Under the pieces are notes generated by a model. The model was not told where the DNA came from and searched no databases. It worked only from the letters and a program-made list of their open reading frames with translations. A DNA stretch of 17,671 nt, taken from NCBI GenBank assembly GCA_002771315.1, contig PCSF01000095.1:1-17671 (forward strand). Direction: 5' to 3'. The stretch comes from Desulfobacterales bacterium CG23_combo_of_CG06-09_8_20_14_all_52_9. GTDB lineage: Bacteria > Desulfobacterota > Desulfobacteria > Desulfobacterales > UBA2156. Position numbers and translations under genes: made by a program. Below, piece after piece: positions 7,036 through 14,124 of this stretch (the stretch's first letter is position 1; each line of letters starts with the position of its first letter).

Positions 7036-7881
7036 ATGATCATCGATTTTCACACGCACCTTTTCCCGGAAGAGATCCGGAACGACCGAGAGCGCTTTTT
7101 CGATGGCGAGCCGGCGTTTCAACTCCTTTATAAATCCCGTTTATCCCGGCTTGTCGGGATGGATGACATACTGAAGGCCATGGATGAAGATGGAGTCGCA
7201 GTCTCCGTGATATTTGGCTTTCCCTGGAAAAACCTTGAGACCGCAAGGCGCCACAACGACTACATCATGGAAGCCGTCTCGAAGCACCCGGATCGGCTGG
7301 TCGGCTTGTGCTGCCTGGAAACGATTTCGGATCCGTCCGGGCAGGAAGTGCGGCGCTGTCTGGACGGAGGACTTTCCGGCGTGGGGGAGATCGCCTTTTA
7401 CGATTCCGGTCTTGACGAAAAGGCTTTGGAAAGCCTCAATTCAGCCATGAAGATCTGTAAAAACCGGGATATGCCGATGCTGCTCCATGTCAACGAACCC
7501 ATCGGACATGCGTATGCGGGAAAAACAAAGATAACGCTTGCCCAGATCGAGACGCTTGTCCGGCGATACCCTCAAAACAGGATTGTGCTGGCTCATTGGG
7601 GCGGCGGAATCTTCTTTTTTCACCTTTTGAAAAAAGAAATCAAGGAAGCGCTCAAAAACGTCTTTTTCGACACCGCCGCTTCCCCTTTCCTATACGATCC
7701 CAAAATCTATCGGGTGGCATCCGACATCATCGGGCCTGAAAAAATACTTTTCGGAAGCGATTTTCCCCTCATCCGGCCCAAAAGGGGCTTGCAGGAAATG
7801 GAAACGGCGGGATTGAACCCGGAAGAAATCGCCCGGATTCAAGGGCAAAATGCGGCCGGGCTTTTGAAACTAAACCTTTGA
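7036..7881 (+). CDS. Amidohydrolase-2-type metal-dependent hydrolase
   Basis: 281 residues, the usual size for the small TIM-barrel hydrolases of the amidohydrolase superfamily (Amidohydro_2/TatD-like). The metal ligands are all in place: the N-terminal HxH at His6 and His8 (MIIDFHTHLFPEEI), His151 (MLLHVNEP), His187 (LAHWGGG) and Asp242 (LFGSDFPL). The reaction is likely hydrolysis or decarboxylation of a small organic substrate; the substrate cannot be read from the sequence. AAAGGATAAAG precedes the ATG. It starts 12 bases after the methyltransferase remnant and probably shares its transcript. Its 3' end overlaps the convergent YkgJ gene by 12 bases. Confidence 0.85.
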   Translation: MIIDFHTHLFPEEIRNDRERFFDGEPAFQLLYKSRLSRLVGMDDILKAMDEDGVAVSVIFGFPWKNLETARRHNDYIMEAVSKHPDRLVGLCCLETISDPSGQEVRRCLDGGLSGVGEIAFYDSGLDEKALESLNSAMKICKNRDMPMLLHVNEPIGHAYAGKTKITLAQIETLVRRYPQNRIVLAHWGGGIFFFHLLKKEIKEALKNVFFDTAASPFLYDPKIYRVASDIIGPEKILFGSDFPLIRPKRGLQEMETAGLNPEEIARIQGQNAAGLLKLNL

Positions 7882-8475
7882 ATCCAGTTTCTTGATCAGG
7901 TCTTGGATTTTTTCCCGATGCTCCCAGGGGACCATGAGACGGCGCAAGGGGCGATTGGGTATGACACCGCACCGGGGAGCCGATGGCCGGGTGAGATCTT
8001 TCCGATAAGCGCCATCGGATTCCGCAAGTTCCAAAAATACATCCGATAAGTTGCCCGAAAATCCTTTGACGTCCAGGTGTTCGATATACTGCATCAAGAC
8101 ATGGGCAACGGTTAAGACAAAGGGATTCATGGTGGCATGCCCCAAATCCTGGCATGAGACTTCCGAGACCATGGATCGACACATGAAGGGCCGAAAGGCA
8201 TAGATCGTGCATTTCCCTTCCTCCAGCAAGGGGCATATGCCCCAGTCCGGATTCCCCTCTTCGTCGGGCACGTCCTCTCCTGAATCGAGGAGATCGGCTA
8301 TCTGGTTTAGGGTGAGAGTGGGTTGAAACCGGGGTAGGCCTTTCAGGCCGATAATACGGTCAAAAAGGCCCCCGGTTGCTGAAGCATCCAGGTTCTGGAG
8401 GATCCACTCCCCTTCCAGAGCGGTCATCACCACATTTCGGGTGCAGCATGCCGCGCATCCTTTTTCACAGGCCAA
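7870..8475 (-). CDS. YkgJ-family cysteine-cluster protein, start apparently lost by frameshift
   Basis: The open frame (201 codons from a TTG) carries the YkgJ/CxxCxxCC metal-cluster pattern: CEKGCAACC (Cys3, 7, 10, 11) and CPLLEEGKCTIYAFRPFMCR (Cys81, 89, 99). These are predicted Fe-S or zinc ligands; the biochemical role of the family is unsettled. The TTG at 8475 has no ribosome site and begins one residue before the first cysteine motif, so it is unlikely to be the native start. The expected N-terminus is found in the neighbouring frame just upstream (see 8476-8543), and adding one base in the GGG run at 8476-8478 (CCC in the gene) would join the two. The gene may be a fresh pseudogene, phase variable, or affected by a sequencing error. 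It converges on the amidohydrolase with a 12-base overlap. Confidence 0.78.
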   Translation of the reverse strand: MACEKGCAACCTRNVVMTALEGEWILQNLDASATGGLFDRIIGLKGLPRFQPTLTLNQIADLLDSGEDVPDEEGNPDWGICPLLEEGKCTIYAFRPFMCRSMVSEVSCQDLGHATMNPFVLTVAHVLMQYIEHLDVKGFSGNLSDVFLELAESDGAYRKDLTRPSAPRCGVIPNRPLRRLMVPWEHREKIQDLIKKLDSKV

Positions 8476-8543
8476 GGGATTGGCTGTATGAACCCGTCGA
8501 AGAGCCGATAAATTCGTTGCAGTTGCATCAGTCGCTCATTCAT
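8476..8543 (-). pseudogene. Displaced N-terminus of the YkgJ-family gene
   Basis: On the minus strand ATG 8543 begins MNERLMQLQRIYRLFDGFIQ followed by PIP, the short helical leader such proteins carry before the cysteine cluster. An AAAAGGAG sequence lies about 13 bases upstream. The frame then reads out of phase (WPVKKDARHAAPEMW, stop at 8427) instead of LACEKGCAACC. Reading ATC-CCC-TTG rather than ATC-CCT-TGG restores one continuous protein of about 225 residues. Confidence 0.6.
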
Positions 8544-8582
8544 GGACGGGTTCAAGCTCCTTTTAGGGTTTTTTGCCGGATC

Positions 8583-8752
8583 ATCAAAGGGGATGGCTTC
8601 GTAAAAAGTCCAATTTCTGCGTTGTGCTTCATCCCGTTGCGATTTCGACGTACGATAAGTATGCCTCATCACACGGGATTCTCGACGCCTTGAACTTGAA
8701 CTTTTTACTTTGCCATCTGATTTTCGACTTTTTACGAGTTTATCAAAGGGGA
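8583..8752. repeat. MITE/REP-like imperfect palindrome of about 126 bp
   Basis: The ends 8592-8617 and 8692-8717 are inverted repeats matching at 21 of 26 positions (GATGGC-N3-GTAAAAAGT-N-CAA-N-TTC). The pairing continues imperfectly to a centre near CGTACGATAAGTATG (about 8649-8662). A second right-hand arm, CGACTTTTTACGA, follows at 8725-8737. The 11-mer ATCAAAGGGGA occurs on both sides (8583-8593 and 8742-8752) and could be a target-site duplication or part of the element. No transposase is inside. From memory, palindromes with GTAAAAAGTC arms are dispersed in sulfate-reducer genomes. It sits about 40 bases upstream of the original YkgJ start, in its presumed 5' leader. Confidence 0.65.
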
Positions 8753-8766
8753 AAAAGGGTCAAAAA

Positions 8767-8803
8767 GTTTCCAAATGGAAACCGATAATTTCCAGACGGA
8801 AAC
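8767..8803. promoter_or_regulatory. Two tandem GTTTCC-N4-GGAAAC palindromes
   Basis: Site 1 is GTTTCC-AAAT-GGAAAC (8767-8782). Site 2 is (A)TTTCC-AGAC-GGAAAC (8788-8803). Their starts are exactly 21 bases apart, two helical turns, which would place bound dimers on one DNA face. A half site GTTTCC follows at 8845-8850, and a related perfect palindrome lies at 13028-13044. They look like operators for an unidentified regulator, downstream of the minus-strand promoter at 8874-8902. Confidence 0.5.
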
Positions 8804-8861
8804 ATGGCGGTGTGTTTTGCGATGCTCTTGGCTTTTCTTTGGGAGTTTCCGATAAATCCAA

Positions 8862-8902
8862 ATCATAATTAAGATTATGATATCACTGACTATTATTATC
8901 AA
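8862..8902 (-). promoter_or_regulatory. Sigma70-type promoter with palindrome over the -10, pointing at the YkgJ gene
   Basis: On the minus strand TTGATA (8902-8897) and CATAAT (8879-8874) are separated by 17 bases, and each matches five of six consensus positions. The -10 lies in a perfect 8-bp inverted repeat ATCATAAT-TAAG-ATTATGAT (8862-8881), a plausible repressor site. The surroundings are strongly AT-rich. The predicted transcript would run about 325 bases through the palindromes and the MITE-like element before the original YkgJ ATG at 8543. Confidence 0.55.
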
Positions 8903-8993
8903 TAAAATTTTTTGGAGTCTATTTTAATGTTTTAGGCATGGTATTTGCTTACTCTTATTAACACGTGCATTTCTTCATTTTCATTTTCTCCTT

Positions 8994-9030
8994 AACGGCT
9001 GGCCAAATTGACCGGCCGTTTTTATTTTGT
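8994..9030 (+). terminator. Hairpin with T-tract at the end of the TPR gene
   Basis: A 9-bp stem (8994-9002 with 9012-9020, one T-G wobble; AACGGCTGG / CCGGCCGTT) with a 9-base loop is followed by TTTTATTTTGT on the plus strand. The T-tract makes it a good terminator for rightward transcription, although no plus-strand gene lies to its left. For the leftward TPR gene, whose stop codon is at 9022-9024, the same hairpin comes right after the stop but is followed only by TTAAGG, so it would be a weaker terminator in that direction. Confidence 0.5.
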
Positions 9031-9714
9031 ACCCCCGATCTCTTCCTTGACCAAGGTGCTGTAGAAGGAATCCGGAAAATCGGCAAGGATTTGTTTGAAT
9101 TTTTCGGACCTGGCTTCGGCGTTCCCCGCTTTTCCGGACAGAGTTGCCAGAATAAAGAGGGCTTCGTCTTTCAGTAAAGATGCATCCCCCGAGGCGACCT
9201 GTTTGAAGTACTTGGCCGCCTGATCGGGCTGTTGCTTTTTCAAATAGGCATGGCCGATGCTGCTTAAAATGACATTTCTCAACAACGGGTGGTCCTTGTA
9301 ATCATCGAGGGCATCCTGATAAGCAGTGATTGCGCTTTCCAGATCGCCGCCTTGAAAACAGAGGTTGGCATACAAAACCCGTCCCATTTTCCCGGAGCCG
9401 GTGCCCGGATATTCTTTGAAAAATGCCGCCAGCATCTCCTTTATCTTACCCGGCTTCTCACCAGAAGCAGCGCTTTCATCGACCTGACGATAGGTCGCCA
9501 TGATCTTTCCAAAAGCCTCGATCGCTTTTTTTTCCCTTATATTCCGGTAATACATCCACCCGGAAACGGCCGCGGCAACGAAAATCAAGGCGGCCGCGCC
9601 CCAAAAAAACCGATCCTTGTTTTGAAGAATCCATTGAAGCATCCGGGCTGAAAAGGTGAGGAATTCGTCCGATTCTTTCAAAAGCTCTTTTCGGGTGATC
9701 TTCTTCTTTACCAT
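9022..9714 (-). CDS. Membrane-anchored tetratricopeptide-repeat protein (YfgM/TPR_21-like)
   Basis: 230 residues starting at ATG 9714, chosen because GGAGG lies 4 bases upstream; the frame extends to 9828 but that part has no site and looks non-coding. A charged cytoplasmic N-terminus (VKKKITRKELLKESDEF) is followed by one transmembrane segment (about 36-54, WGAAALIFVAAAVSGWMYY). The rest is a TPR-like alpha-helical domain outside the membrane, with repeats such as LYANLCFQGGDLESAITAYQ, LSSIGHAYLKKQQPDQAAKYF and LFILATLSGKAGNAEARSEKF. The layout (short N-terminus, single TM, periplasmic TPRs, about 210-230 residues) is that of YfgM, the ancillary SecYEG-associated chaperone-like protein, and similar anchored TPR proteins. 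The neighbours give no further hint; it is divergent from the ClpX-like gene. Confidence 0.8.
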   Translation of the reverse strand: MVKKKITRKELLKESDEFLTFSARMLQWILQNKDRFFWGAAALIFVAAAVSGWMYYRNIREKKAIEAFGKIMATYRQVDESAASGEKPGKIKEMLAAFFKEYPGTGSGKMGRVLYANLCFQGGDLESAITAYQDALDDYKDHPLLRNVILSSIGHAYLKKQQPDQAAKYFKQVASGDASLLKDEALFILATLSGKAGNAEARSEKFKQILADFPDSFYSTLVKEEIGGTK

Positions 9715-9998
9715 ATATCCTCCGGCCAACCGGTATATTCTATGATTTTGAGGCTTCCCGCTAAAAAACGCGTGGTTTCCTTCCACCCCGCCTTTGAAGG
9801 CTGAGATTGCGCGAAGCATGCCGATCAAACGGCTTTACAAACCTTTCGGCATTCTATATATTTTGTTTCATGCCTCATAGGACATTCCGAAGGTTGGGGC
9901 AATAGAAAAGAGACTCTCCTGGGCGTGTCTACCTTTCCATTCGTACCCGCAGCCCCGATATTGGGGTGTGACTTGCTTTTTTCCAGGAGATGATTATC

Positions 9999-11777
9999 GT
10001 GACAGGTATGAAAACAAGATACGAAAAAATGCCTGACCCTAAAGAGCTTGAAAAAGAAATCGGTGATTTTTTAACCAAGAAGTTCGGGGACTCTGTGAAG
10101 ATTGCCGGTCCTATCATCTTTTCCCAGGAGCTTCCTTTTGAAAGTGAAAAACCCGGTCCGGGCAAAAAGAAGAAAAAGATCAACTTTAATCTTAAACCCG
10201 AAGACCTGATCGACTACCTGGATCGATATATCGTCAAACAGGACAGCGCCAAGGCTATCCTTGCCACCAAGATTTGCACCCATTTCAACCGGATCAAGCG
10301 GTCGCAAAACGGCGATGGCGACATCAGTGACATGGTGGGAAGCATCAAGAACAACGTCCTGATGATCGGGCCCACCGGTGTGGGAAAAACCTACATGGTG
10401 AAGTTGATCGCCAAGAAAATCGGGGTGCCGTTTGTAAAAGGGGACGCCACCAAGTTCAGCGAAACCGGATATGTGGGCGGAGACGTGGAAGATCTGGTGA
10501 GGGATCTGGTTCGCGAAGCGGATGGGGATATCGAGCTGGCCCAGCACGGAATCATTTACATCGATGAAATCGACAAGATCGCCTCGAGTCGCTACATCAT
10601 CGGCGCTGACGTATCCCGGAGCGGGGTCCAGCGGGCCCTGCTCAAGCCGCTGGAAGAGACCGAGGTCGATCTGAAGGTGCCCCATGACCCCATCTCTATG
10701 ATCCAGGAGATCGATCGCTTTCGCAAGACCGGGAAACGCGATAAGCGCGGCGTCAATACGAGAAATATCCTGTTCATCGTCAGCGGTGCCTTTACGGATC
10801 TGTCGGAAATTATTAGAAAGCGAATGATCGACCAGAAAATAGGTTTCGGCGCCAAGATCCAAAGCGGTAAAGACCAGGTGGATATCCTCAAACATGTTAA
10901 ATCGGAGGACCTCATCGCCTTTGGGTTCGAAACCGAATTCGTCGGCCGTCTCCCGGTAAGAGCGGTCTTCGAGCATCTGACCGATGCGGACCTTTTCGAC
11001 ATCCTGAAAAATCCCAATAATCCCATCATGTTGGGGAAAAAATTCGATTTTGCCGCTTACGGCATCGACATTCGTTTCGAGGAAGGCCTTCTTGCCCGCC
11101 TGGCCAAACTGGCATTTCAAGAAAACACAGGAGCCCGGGGGTTGGTCAGCGCGGTGGAAAAAGCGCTTTTGTTGTTCGAACGACAACTTCCCTCCACCCA
11201 GGTGCGGCATTTTCCAGCGACGTCTGCCATCCTTGAAGAGCCGCAAAAGGTCCTTGAGGACCTTGTCGACCCTGAAAACCGAGAAAATGTGCTGAAAACC
11301 CACGAGGTGCTATTCCAGGCAGAGAGGGAGCACATTAAGGCTTATTGTTTTGCCAACCGGAAGGAACTGTCCGAAAAGTACAATCTGACCCTTTCCACAT
11401 CCCGCATCGACAATATCGCCACCTGCTATTGCAAGAACATCATGGACGTGGGGAGCGCCGTAGAGAAGATCAAGTCTTCCTATGATGAGATCAAAAAGAT
11501 AGAGCTTTACTTTTACAAGAGCCACGATATCAACATTGTTTTGGAAGAAGACGCCGTTGATTACATTATCGAACAATTGATCAACACCCCGCTTGATATC
11601 AAGGCCTTTTATAAAAAGCTGACGACGGATTTCCAACTGGGACTCAAGCTGGTCAGAGAAAAGACCGGGAAAAACCGGTTTTTCATCACCCGTGAAGCGC
11701 TGATGAATCCGGAAACCCATATCAGCACCCTTATCAAGGATGAACTCAAGCTGGTCAGCAACGATCGGACTCCCTGA
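9999..11777 (+). CDS. ClpX-like AAA+ ATPase without zinc finger and with a C-terminal extension
   Basis: 592 residues from GTG 9999, preferred because AGGAG (9985-9989) is 9 bases upstream; ATG 9990 abuts that site and ATG 10008 is 18 bases away. The core is ClpX/HslU-like: DLIDYLDRYIVKQDSAKAIL, Walker A GPTGVGKT (124-131), pore loop GYVGGD (157-162; GYVGED in ClpX), Walker B IIYIDEID (185-192), sensor-2 GARG (378-381). The tripeptide IGF (281-283), used by ClpX to dock on ClpP, is kept in KIGFGA. Differences from ClpX: no N-terminal Cys4 zinc finger (an unrelated ~55-residue leader ending in GKKKKK), an insertion after GVQRALLKPLEET (HDPISMIQEIDRFRKTGKRDK), and about 180 extra C-terminal residues of no known domain. 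Probably an unfoldase, possibly working with ClpP. No clpP or tig gene is adjacent, so it is a paralog rather than the housekeeping clpX. Confidence 0.82.
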   Translation: MTGMKTRYEKMPDPKELEKEIGDFLTKKFGDSVKIAGPIIFSQELPFESEKPGPGKKKKKINFNLKPEDLIDYLDRYIVKQDSAKAILATKICTHFNRIKRSQNGDGDISDMVGSIKNNVLMIGPTGVGKTYMVKLIAKKIGVPFVKGDATKFSETGYVGGDVEDLVRDLVREADGDIELAQHGIIYIDEIDKIASSRYIIGADVSRSGVQRALLKPLEETEVDLKVPHDPISMIQEIDRFRKTGKRDKRGVNTRNILFIVSGAFTDLSEIIRKRMIDQKIGFGAKIQSGKDQVDILKHVKSEDLIAFGFETEFVGRLPVRAVFEHLTDADLFDILKNPNNPIMLGKKFDFAAYGIDIRFEEGLLARLAKLAFQENTGARGLVSAVEKALLLFERQLPSTQVRHFPATSAILEEPQKVLEDLVDPENRENVLKTHEVLFQAEREHIKAYCFANRKELSEKYNLTLSTSRIDNIATCYCKNIMDVGSAVEKIKSSYDEIKKIELYFYKSHDINIVLEEDAVDYIIEQLINTPLDIKAFYKKLTTDFQLGLKLVREKTGKNRFFITREALMNPETHISTLIKDELKLVSNDRTP

Positions 11778-11846
11778 GACGATGGCCCCCCTCCGGTGCC
11801 ATAAGGATCCTGCCAAAAGACGGGTTAATATAAAAAGCACTTCATC

Positions 11847-13025
11847 ATGATCGGCATATCCAAATTATATTGCAATACGGTGGAGCCCTCCGATGCGCTG
11901 CGCTATGGCAGAGACTCCTCCCGCCTCCCGTCCCACTTGTTGCAATTTTCTAAAGACAAACAACCGGTGGTGGTCTGGAATGTCACCCGGCAGTGTAATT
12001 TGAGTTGCATTCACTGCTATGCCCATGCCAAGCATACGATCACCGAAAACGAGCTGACCCTGGAAGAAAGCCAGCGGATCATGGACGATCTGGCCCGGTT
12101 CGGCGTGCCGGTGCTCCTTTTTTCCGGCGGCGAGCCTCTGGTTCGAAAAGACCTTCCGGACTTAGCCGCCTATGCGGTTGAAAAGGGGATGCGGGCGGTG
12201 ATTTCAACCAATGGCACCCTGATCACGCGGGACATGGCCCGTATCCTTCAAGAGATCGGGCTTTCATACGTGGGGATCAGCCTGGACGGCATGGAAGCGG
12301 TTAATGATCGTTTCAGGGGGATGACCGGAGCGTTTCAAATGGCCTTGGAAGGGATCCGGAACTGCCAGGAAGCAGGCATCAAGGTAGGATTACGCTTTAC
12401 CATCAACAAGTTCAATGTACAAGAGATCCCTAAGATATTCGCCCTCCTCGAAGAGATGGATATACCCAGGGTTTGCTTTTACCACCTGGTTTACGCCGGC
12501 CGCGGATCTAAGCTCGTGGAAGAAGATCTTTCACACAAGGAATCCCGGGAGGCGGTGGACCTGATCATGAATCTGACCCGGGATCTTCACGATCGGGGAA
12601 AACCCAAAGAGGTTCTCACCGTGGATAACCATGCAGACGGACCCTATCTCTACCTGCGTTTGCTGAAAGAAAACCCGAAACGGGCGGCAGACGTCCTTAA
12701 GCTTTTGAAAATGAATGAGGGGAACAATTCCGGCAGGGGGATTGGGTGTATCAGCTGGAACGGAGAGGTCCACGCCGACCAATTCTGGCGGCATTACAGC
12801 TTTGGAAATGTCAAGGAGCGCCCCTTTTCACAGATCTGGACGGATCTTTCGAATCCACTGATGCAAAAATTGAAAGAGAAGAAAAAGCACATGACGGGAC
12901 GGTGCGCCAAATGCCGCTGGCTTGACATTTGCGGAGGCAACTTCAGGGTGAGGGCCGAAGCCTTGACCGGCGACGTGTGGGCCCCGGACCCGGCCTGCTA
13001 TCTTACCGACGAAGAGATCGCTTGA
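11847..13025 (+). CDS. ahbC: 12,18-didecarboxysiroheme deacetylase AhbC (radical SAM, heme biosynthesis)
   Basis: 392 residues. The N-terminus (MIGISKLYCNTVEPSDALRY) and overall pattern match AhbC, the radical SAM enzyme that removes two acetate side chains from 12,18-didecarboxysiroheme to give Fe-coproporphyrin III in the alternative heme pathway. The radical SAM cluster motif is Cys50-x3-Cys54-x2-Cys57 (QCNLSCIHCYAH), with the SAM-binding SGGEPL and the ISLDG strand. C-terminal cysteines Cys301, 353, 356, 362 and 384 (CAKCRWLDICGG, PACY) form a SPASM-type auxiliary cluster region. There is no obvious Shine-Dalgarno before ATG 11847, but the conserved N-terminus fixes the start. It begins 69 bases after the ClpX-like gene and is followed by hemB and ahbD, which supports the assignment. 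AhbC and AhbD are related; the order and the N-terminus separate them. Confidence 0.9.
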   Translation: MIGISKLYCNTVEPSDALRYGRDSSRLPSHLLQFSKDKQPVVVWNVTRQCNLSCIHCYAHAKHTITENELTLEESQRIMDDLARFGVPVLLFSGGEPLVRKDLPDLAAYAVEKGMRAVISTNGTLITRDMARILQEIGLSYVGISLDGMEAVNDRFRGMTGAFQMALEGIRNCQEAGIKVGLRFTINKFNVQEIPKIFALLEEMDIPRVCFYHLVYAGRGSKLVEEDLSHKESREAVDLIMNLTRDLHDRGKPKEVLTVDNHADGPYLYLRLLKENPKRAADVLKLLKMNEGNNSGRGIGCISWNGEVHADQFWRHYSFGNVKERPFSQIWTDLSNPLMQKLKEKKKHMTGRCAKCRWLDICGGNFRVRAEALTGDVWAPDPACYLTDEEIA

Positions 13026-13027
13026 GC

Positions 13028-13044
13028 GTTTCCAATTTGGAAAC
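13028..13044. promoter_or_regulatory. Palindrome GTTTCCAATTTGGAAAC between ahbC and hemB
   Basis: A perfect 8-bp inverted repeat around a central T (GTTTCCAA-T-TTGGAAAC) begins three bases after the ahbC stop codon and about 100 bases before the hemB start. It shares the GTTTCC/GGAAAC arms with the tandem sites at 8767-8803, with a 5-base rather than 4-base spacer. It may be an operator for hemB-ahbD; there is no T-tract, so it is not a terminator. Confidence 0.45.
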
Positions 13045-13142
13045 CCTTCGGATCGCACAACCTATGCTAAAAGTGGCTTCTTTTCCATTACAAAGTCTCA
13101 TGAAACCTTTTAACCCTCAACTCGTTTAAAAAGGAAAAACAG

Positions 13143-14117
13143 ATGTTGTTTCCCGATTACAGGCCCAGGCGGTTGCGACAAAATCCGGCGTTTCGGCGGA
13201 TGATCCGCGAAACCCGTCTCAGTGTCGATGATTTCATCCTTCCCCTTTTCGCCGCGCACGGTAAAGGAGTTAAAGAACCGATTTCTTCCATGCCCGGCCA
13301 GTATCATCTGTCTTGCGACAACCTGGTCAAGGTCGCCAAGGAGGCGTTGGATATAGGGATTCCGGCCATTTTACTTTTCGGCATCCCTCAGAAAAAGGAC
13401 GCCCTGGGCACCGAGGCCTATTCCAAAGACGGCATCGTCCAGAAAGCAGTTCAGGCCGTCAAGGACAAGGTTTCCGGAATAGCGGTGATCACCGATGTCT
13501 GCCTATGCCAGTACACGGATCATGGACATTGCGGGATCTTAAACGGAAAAACGGTGGACAACGATGCGTCCCTGGAGCTTTTAGCCAAGGTTGCGCTTTC
13601 CCATGCCAAGGCCGGCTCCGACATGGTGGCGCCTTCCGACATGATGGACGGCAGGGTGGCGGAGATACGGAATACCCTTGACGAGGATGGATTTGAACAT
13701 ATTCCCATCATGTCCTACGCGGCCAAGTACTGCTCGGCCTACTATGGCCCATTCCGACAAGCGGCCGGTTCAGCCCCCAAGTTCGGAGATCGACAAACCT
13801 ACCAGATGGATCCGGCCAATGCCCTGGAAGCCATCCGGGAGGTAACCATGGACATCGAAGAAGGGGCGGACATCATTATGGTCAAGCCCGCCCTGGCCTA
13901 CCTGGACATCATCTGCCGGGTCCGCGAAGAGATCGATCTCCCTGTCGCCGCTTATAACGTCAGCGGCGAATATGCTATGATCAAAGCGGCCGACAAATTG
14001 GGAGTTCTCGACGGCAAAAAGGTGATGATGGAAACCCTGACGGCCATTAAACGAGCCGGCGCCGACATGATCCTCACCTACTTCGCCATGGAGGCCGCAA
14101 AGGTGCTTCAGGAGTAA
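13143..14117 (+). CDS. hemB: Delta-aminolevulinic acid dehydratase (porphobilinogen synthase) HemB
   Basis: 324 residues, the normal length. HemB condenses two 5-aminolevulinate molecules into porphobilinogen, the common precursor of heme, siroheme and corrinoids; cytoplasmic octamer. Both Schiff-base lysines are visible: Lys195 (SYAAKYCSAYYGPFR) and Lys248 (IMVKPALAYLDI). The metal-site cysteines Cys120, Cys122 and Cys130 (DVCLCQYTDHGHCG) mark a zinc-type enzyme. Other family signatures include RRLRQNPAFRRM at the start, MMDGRVAEIR and YNVSGEYAM. AAGGA lies 8 bases before ATG 13143. The gene is 117 bases after ahbC, with the palindrome at 13028-13044 between them, and 7 bases before ahbD. 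Confidence 0.97.
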   Translation: MLFPDYRPRRLRQNPAFRRMIRETRLSVDDFILPLFAAHGKGVKEPISSMPGQYHLSCDNLVKVAKEALDIGIPAILLFGIPQKKDALGTEAYSKDGIVQKAVQAVKDKVSGIAVITDVCLCQYTDHGHCGILNGKTVDNDASLELLAKVALSHAKAGSDMVAPSDMMDGRVAEIRNTLDEDGFEHIPIMSYAAKYCSAYYGPFRQAAGSAPKFGDRQTYQMDPANALEAIREVTMDIEEGADIIMVKPALAYLDIICRVREEIDLPVAAYNVSGEYAMIKAADKLGVLDGKKVMMETLTAIKRAGADMILTYFAMEAAKVLQE

Positions 14118-14124
14118 TTGTGCG

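Noticed and set aside
8583..8752. CRISPR-like or tandem repeat array in the 8.5-8.8 kb region.
   Set aside because: The repeats are inverted arms of one palindrome and two operator-like dyads; there is no regular repeat-spacer structure.
8958..8984. Tiny minus-strand frame MKMKKCTC with an AAGGAG site just before it, right after the TPR gene hairpin.
   Set aside because: Eight codons in an AT-rich intergenic stretch with no conservation evidence; most likely chance.
9715..9828. N-terminal extension of the TPR protein to 9828.
   Set aside because: GGAGG sits 4 bases before ATG 9714, and the upstream residues (MIGMLRAISAFKGG...) show no signal peptide or domain.
10071..11303. 410-codon minus-strand open frame opposite the ClpX-like gene.
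   Set aside because: It is the antisense shadow of a gene with intact AAA+ motifs; its translation has no domain.
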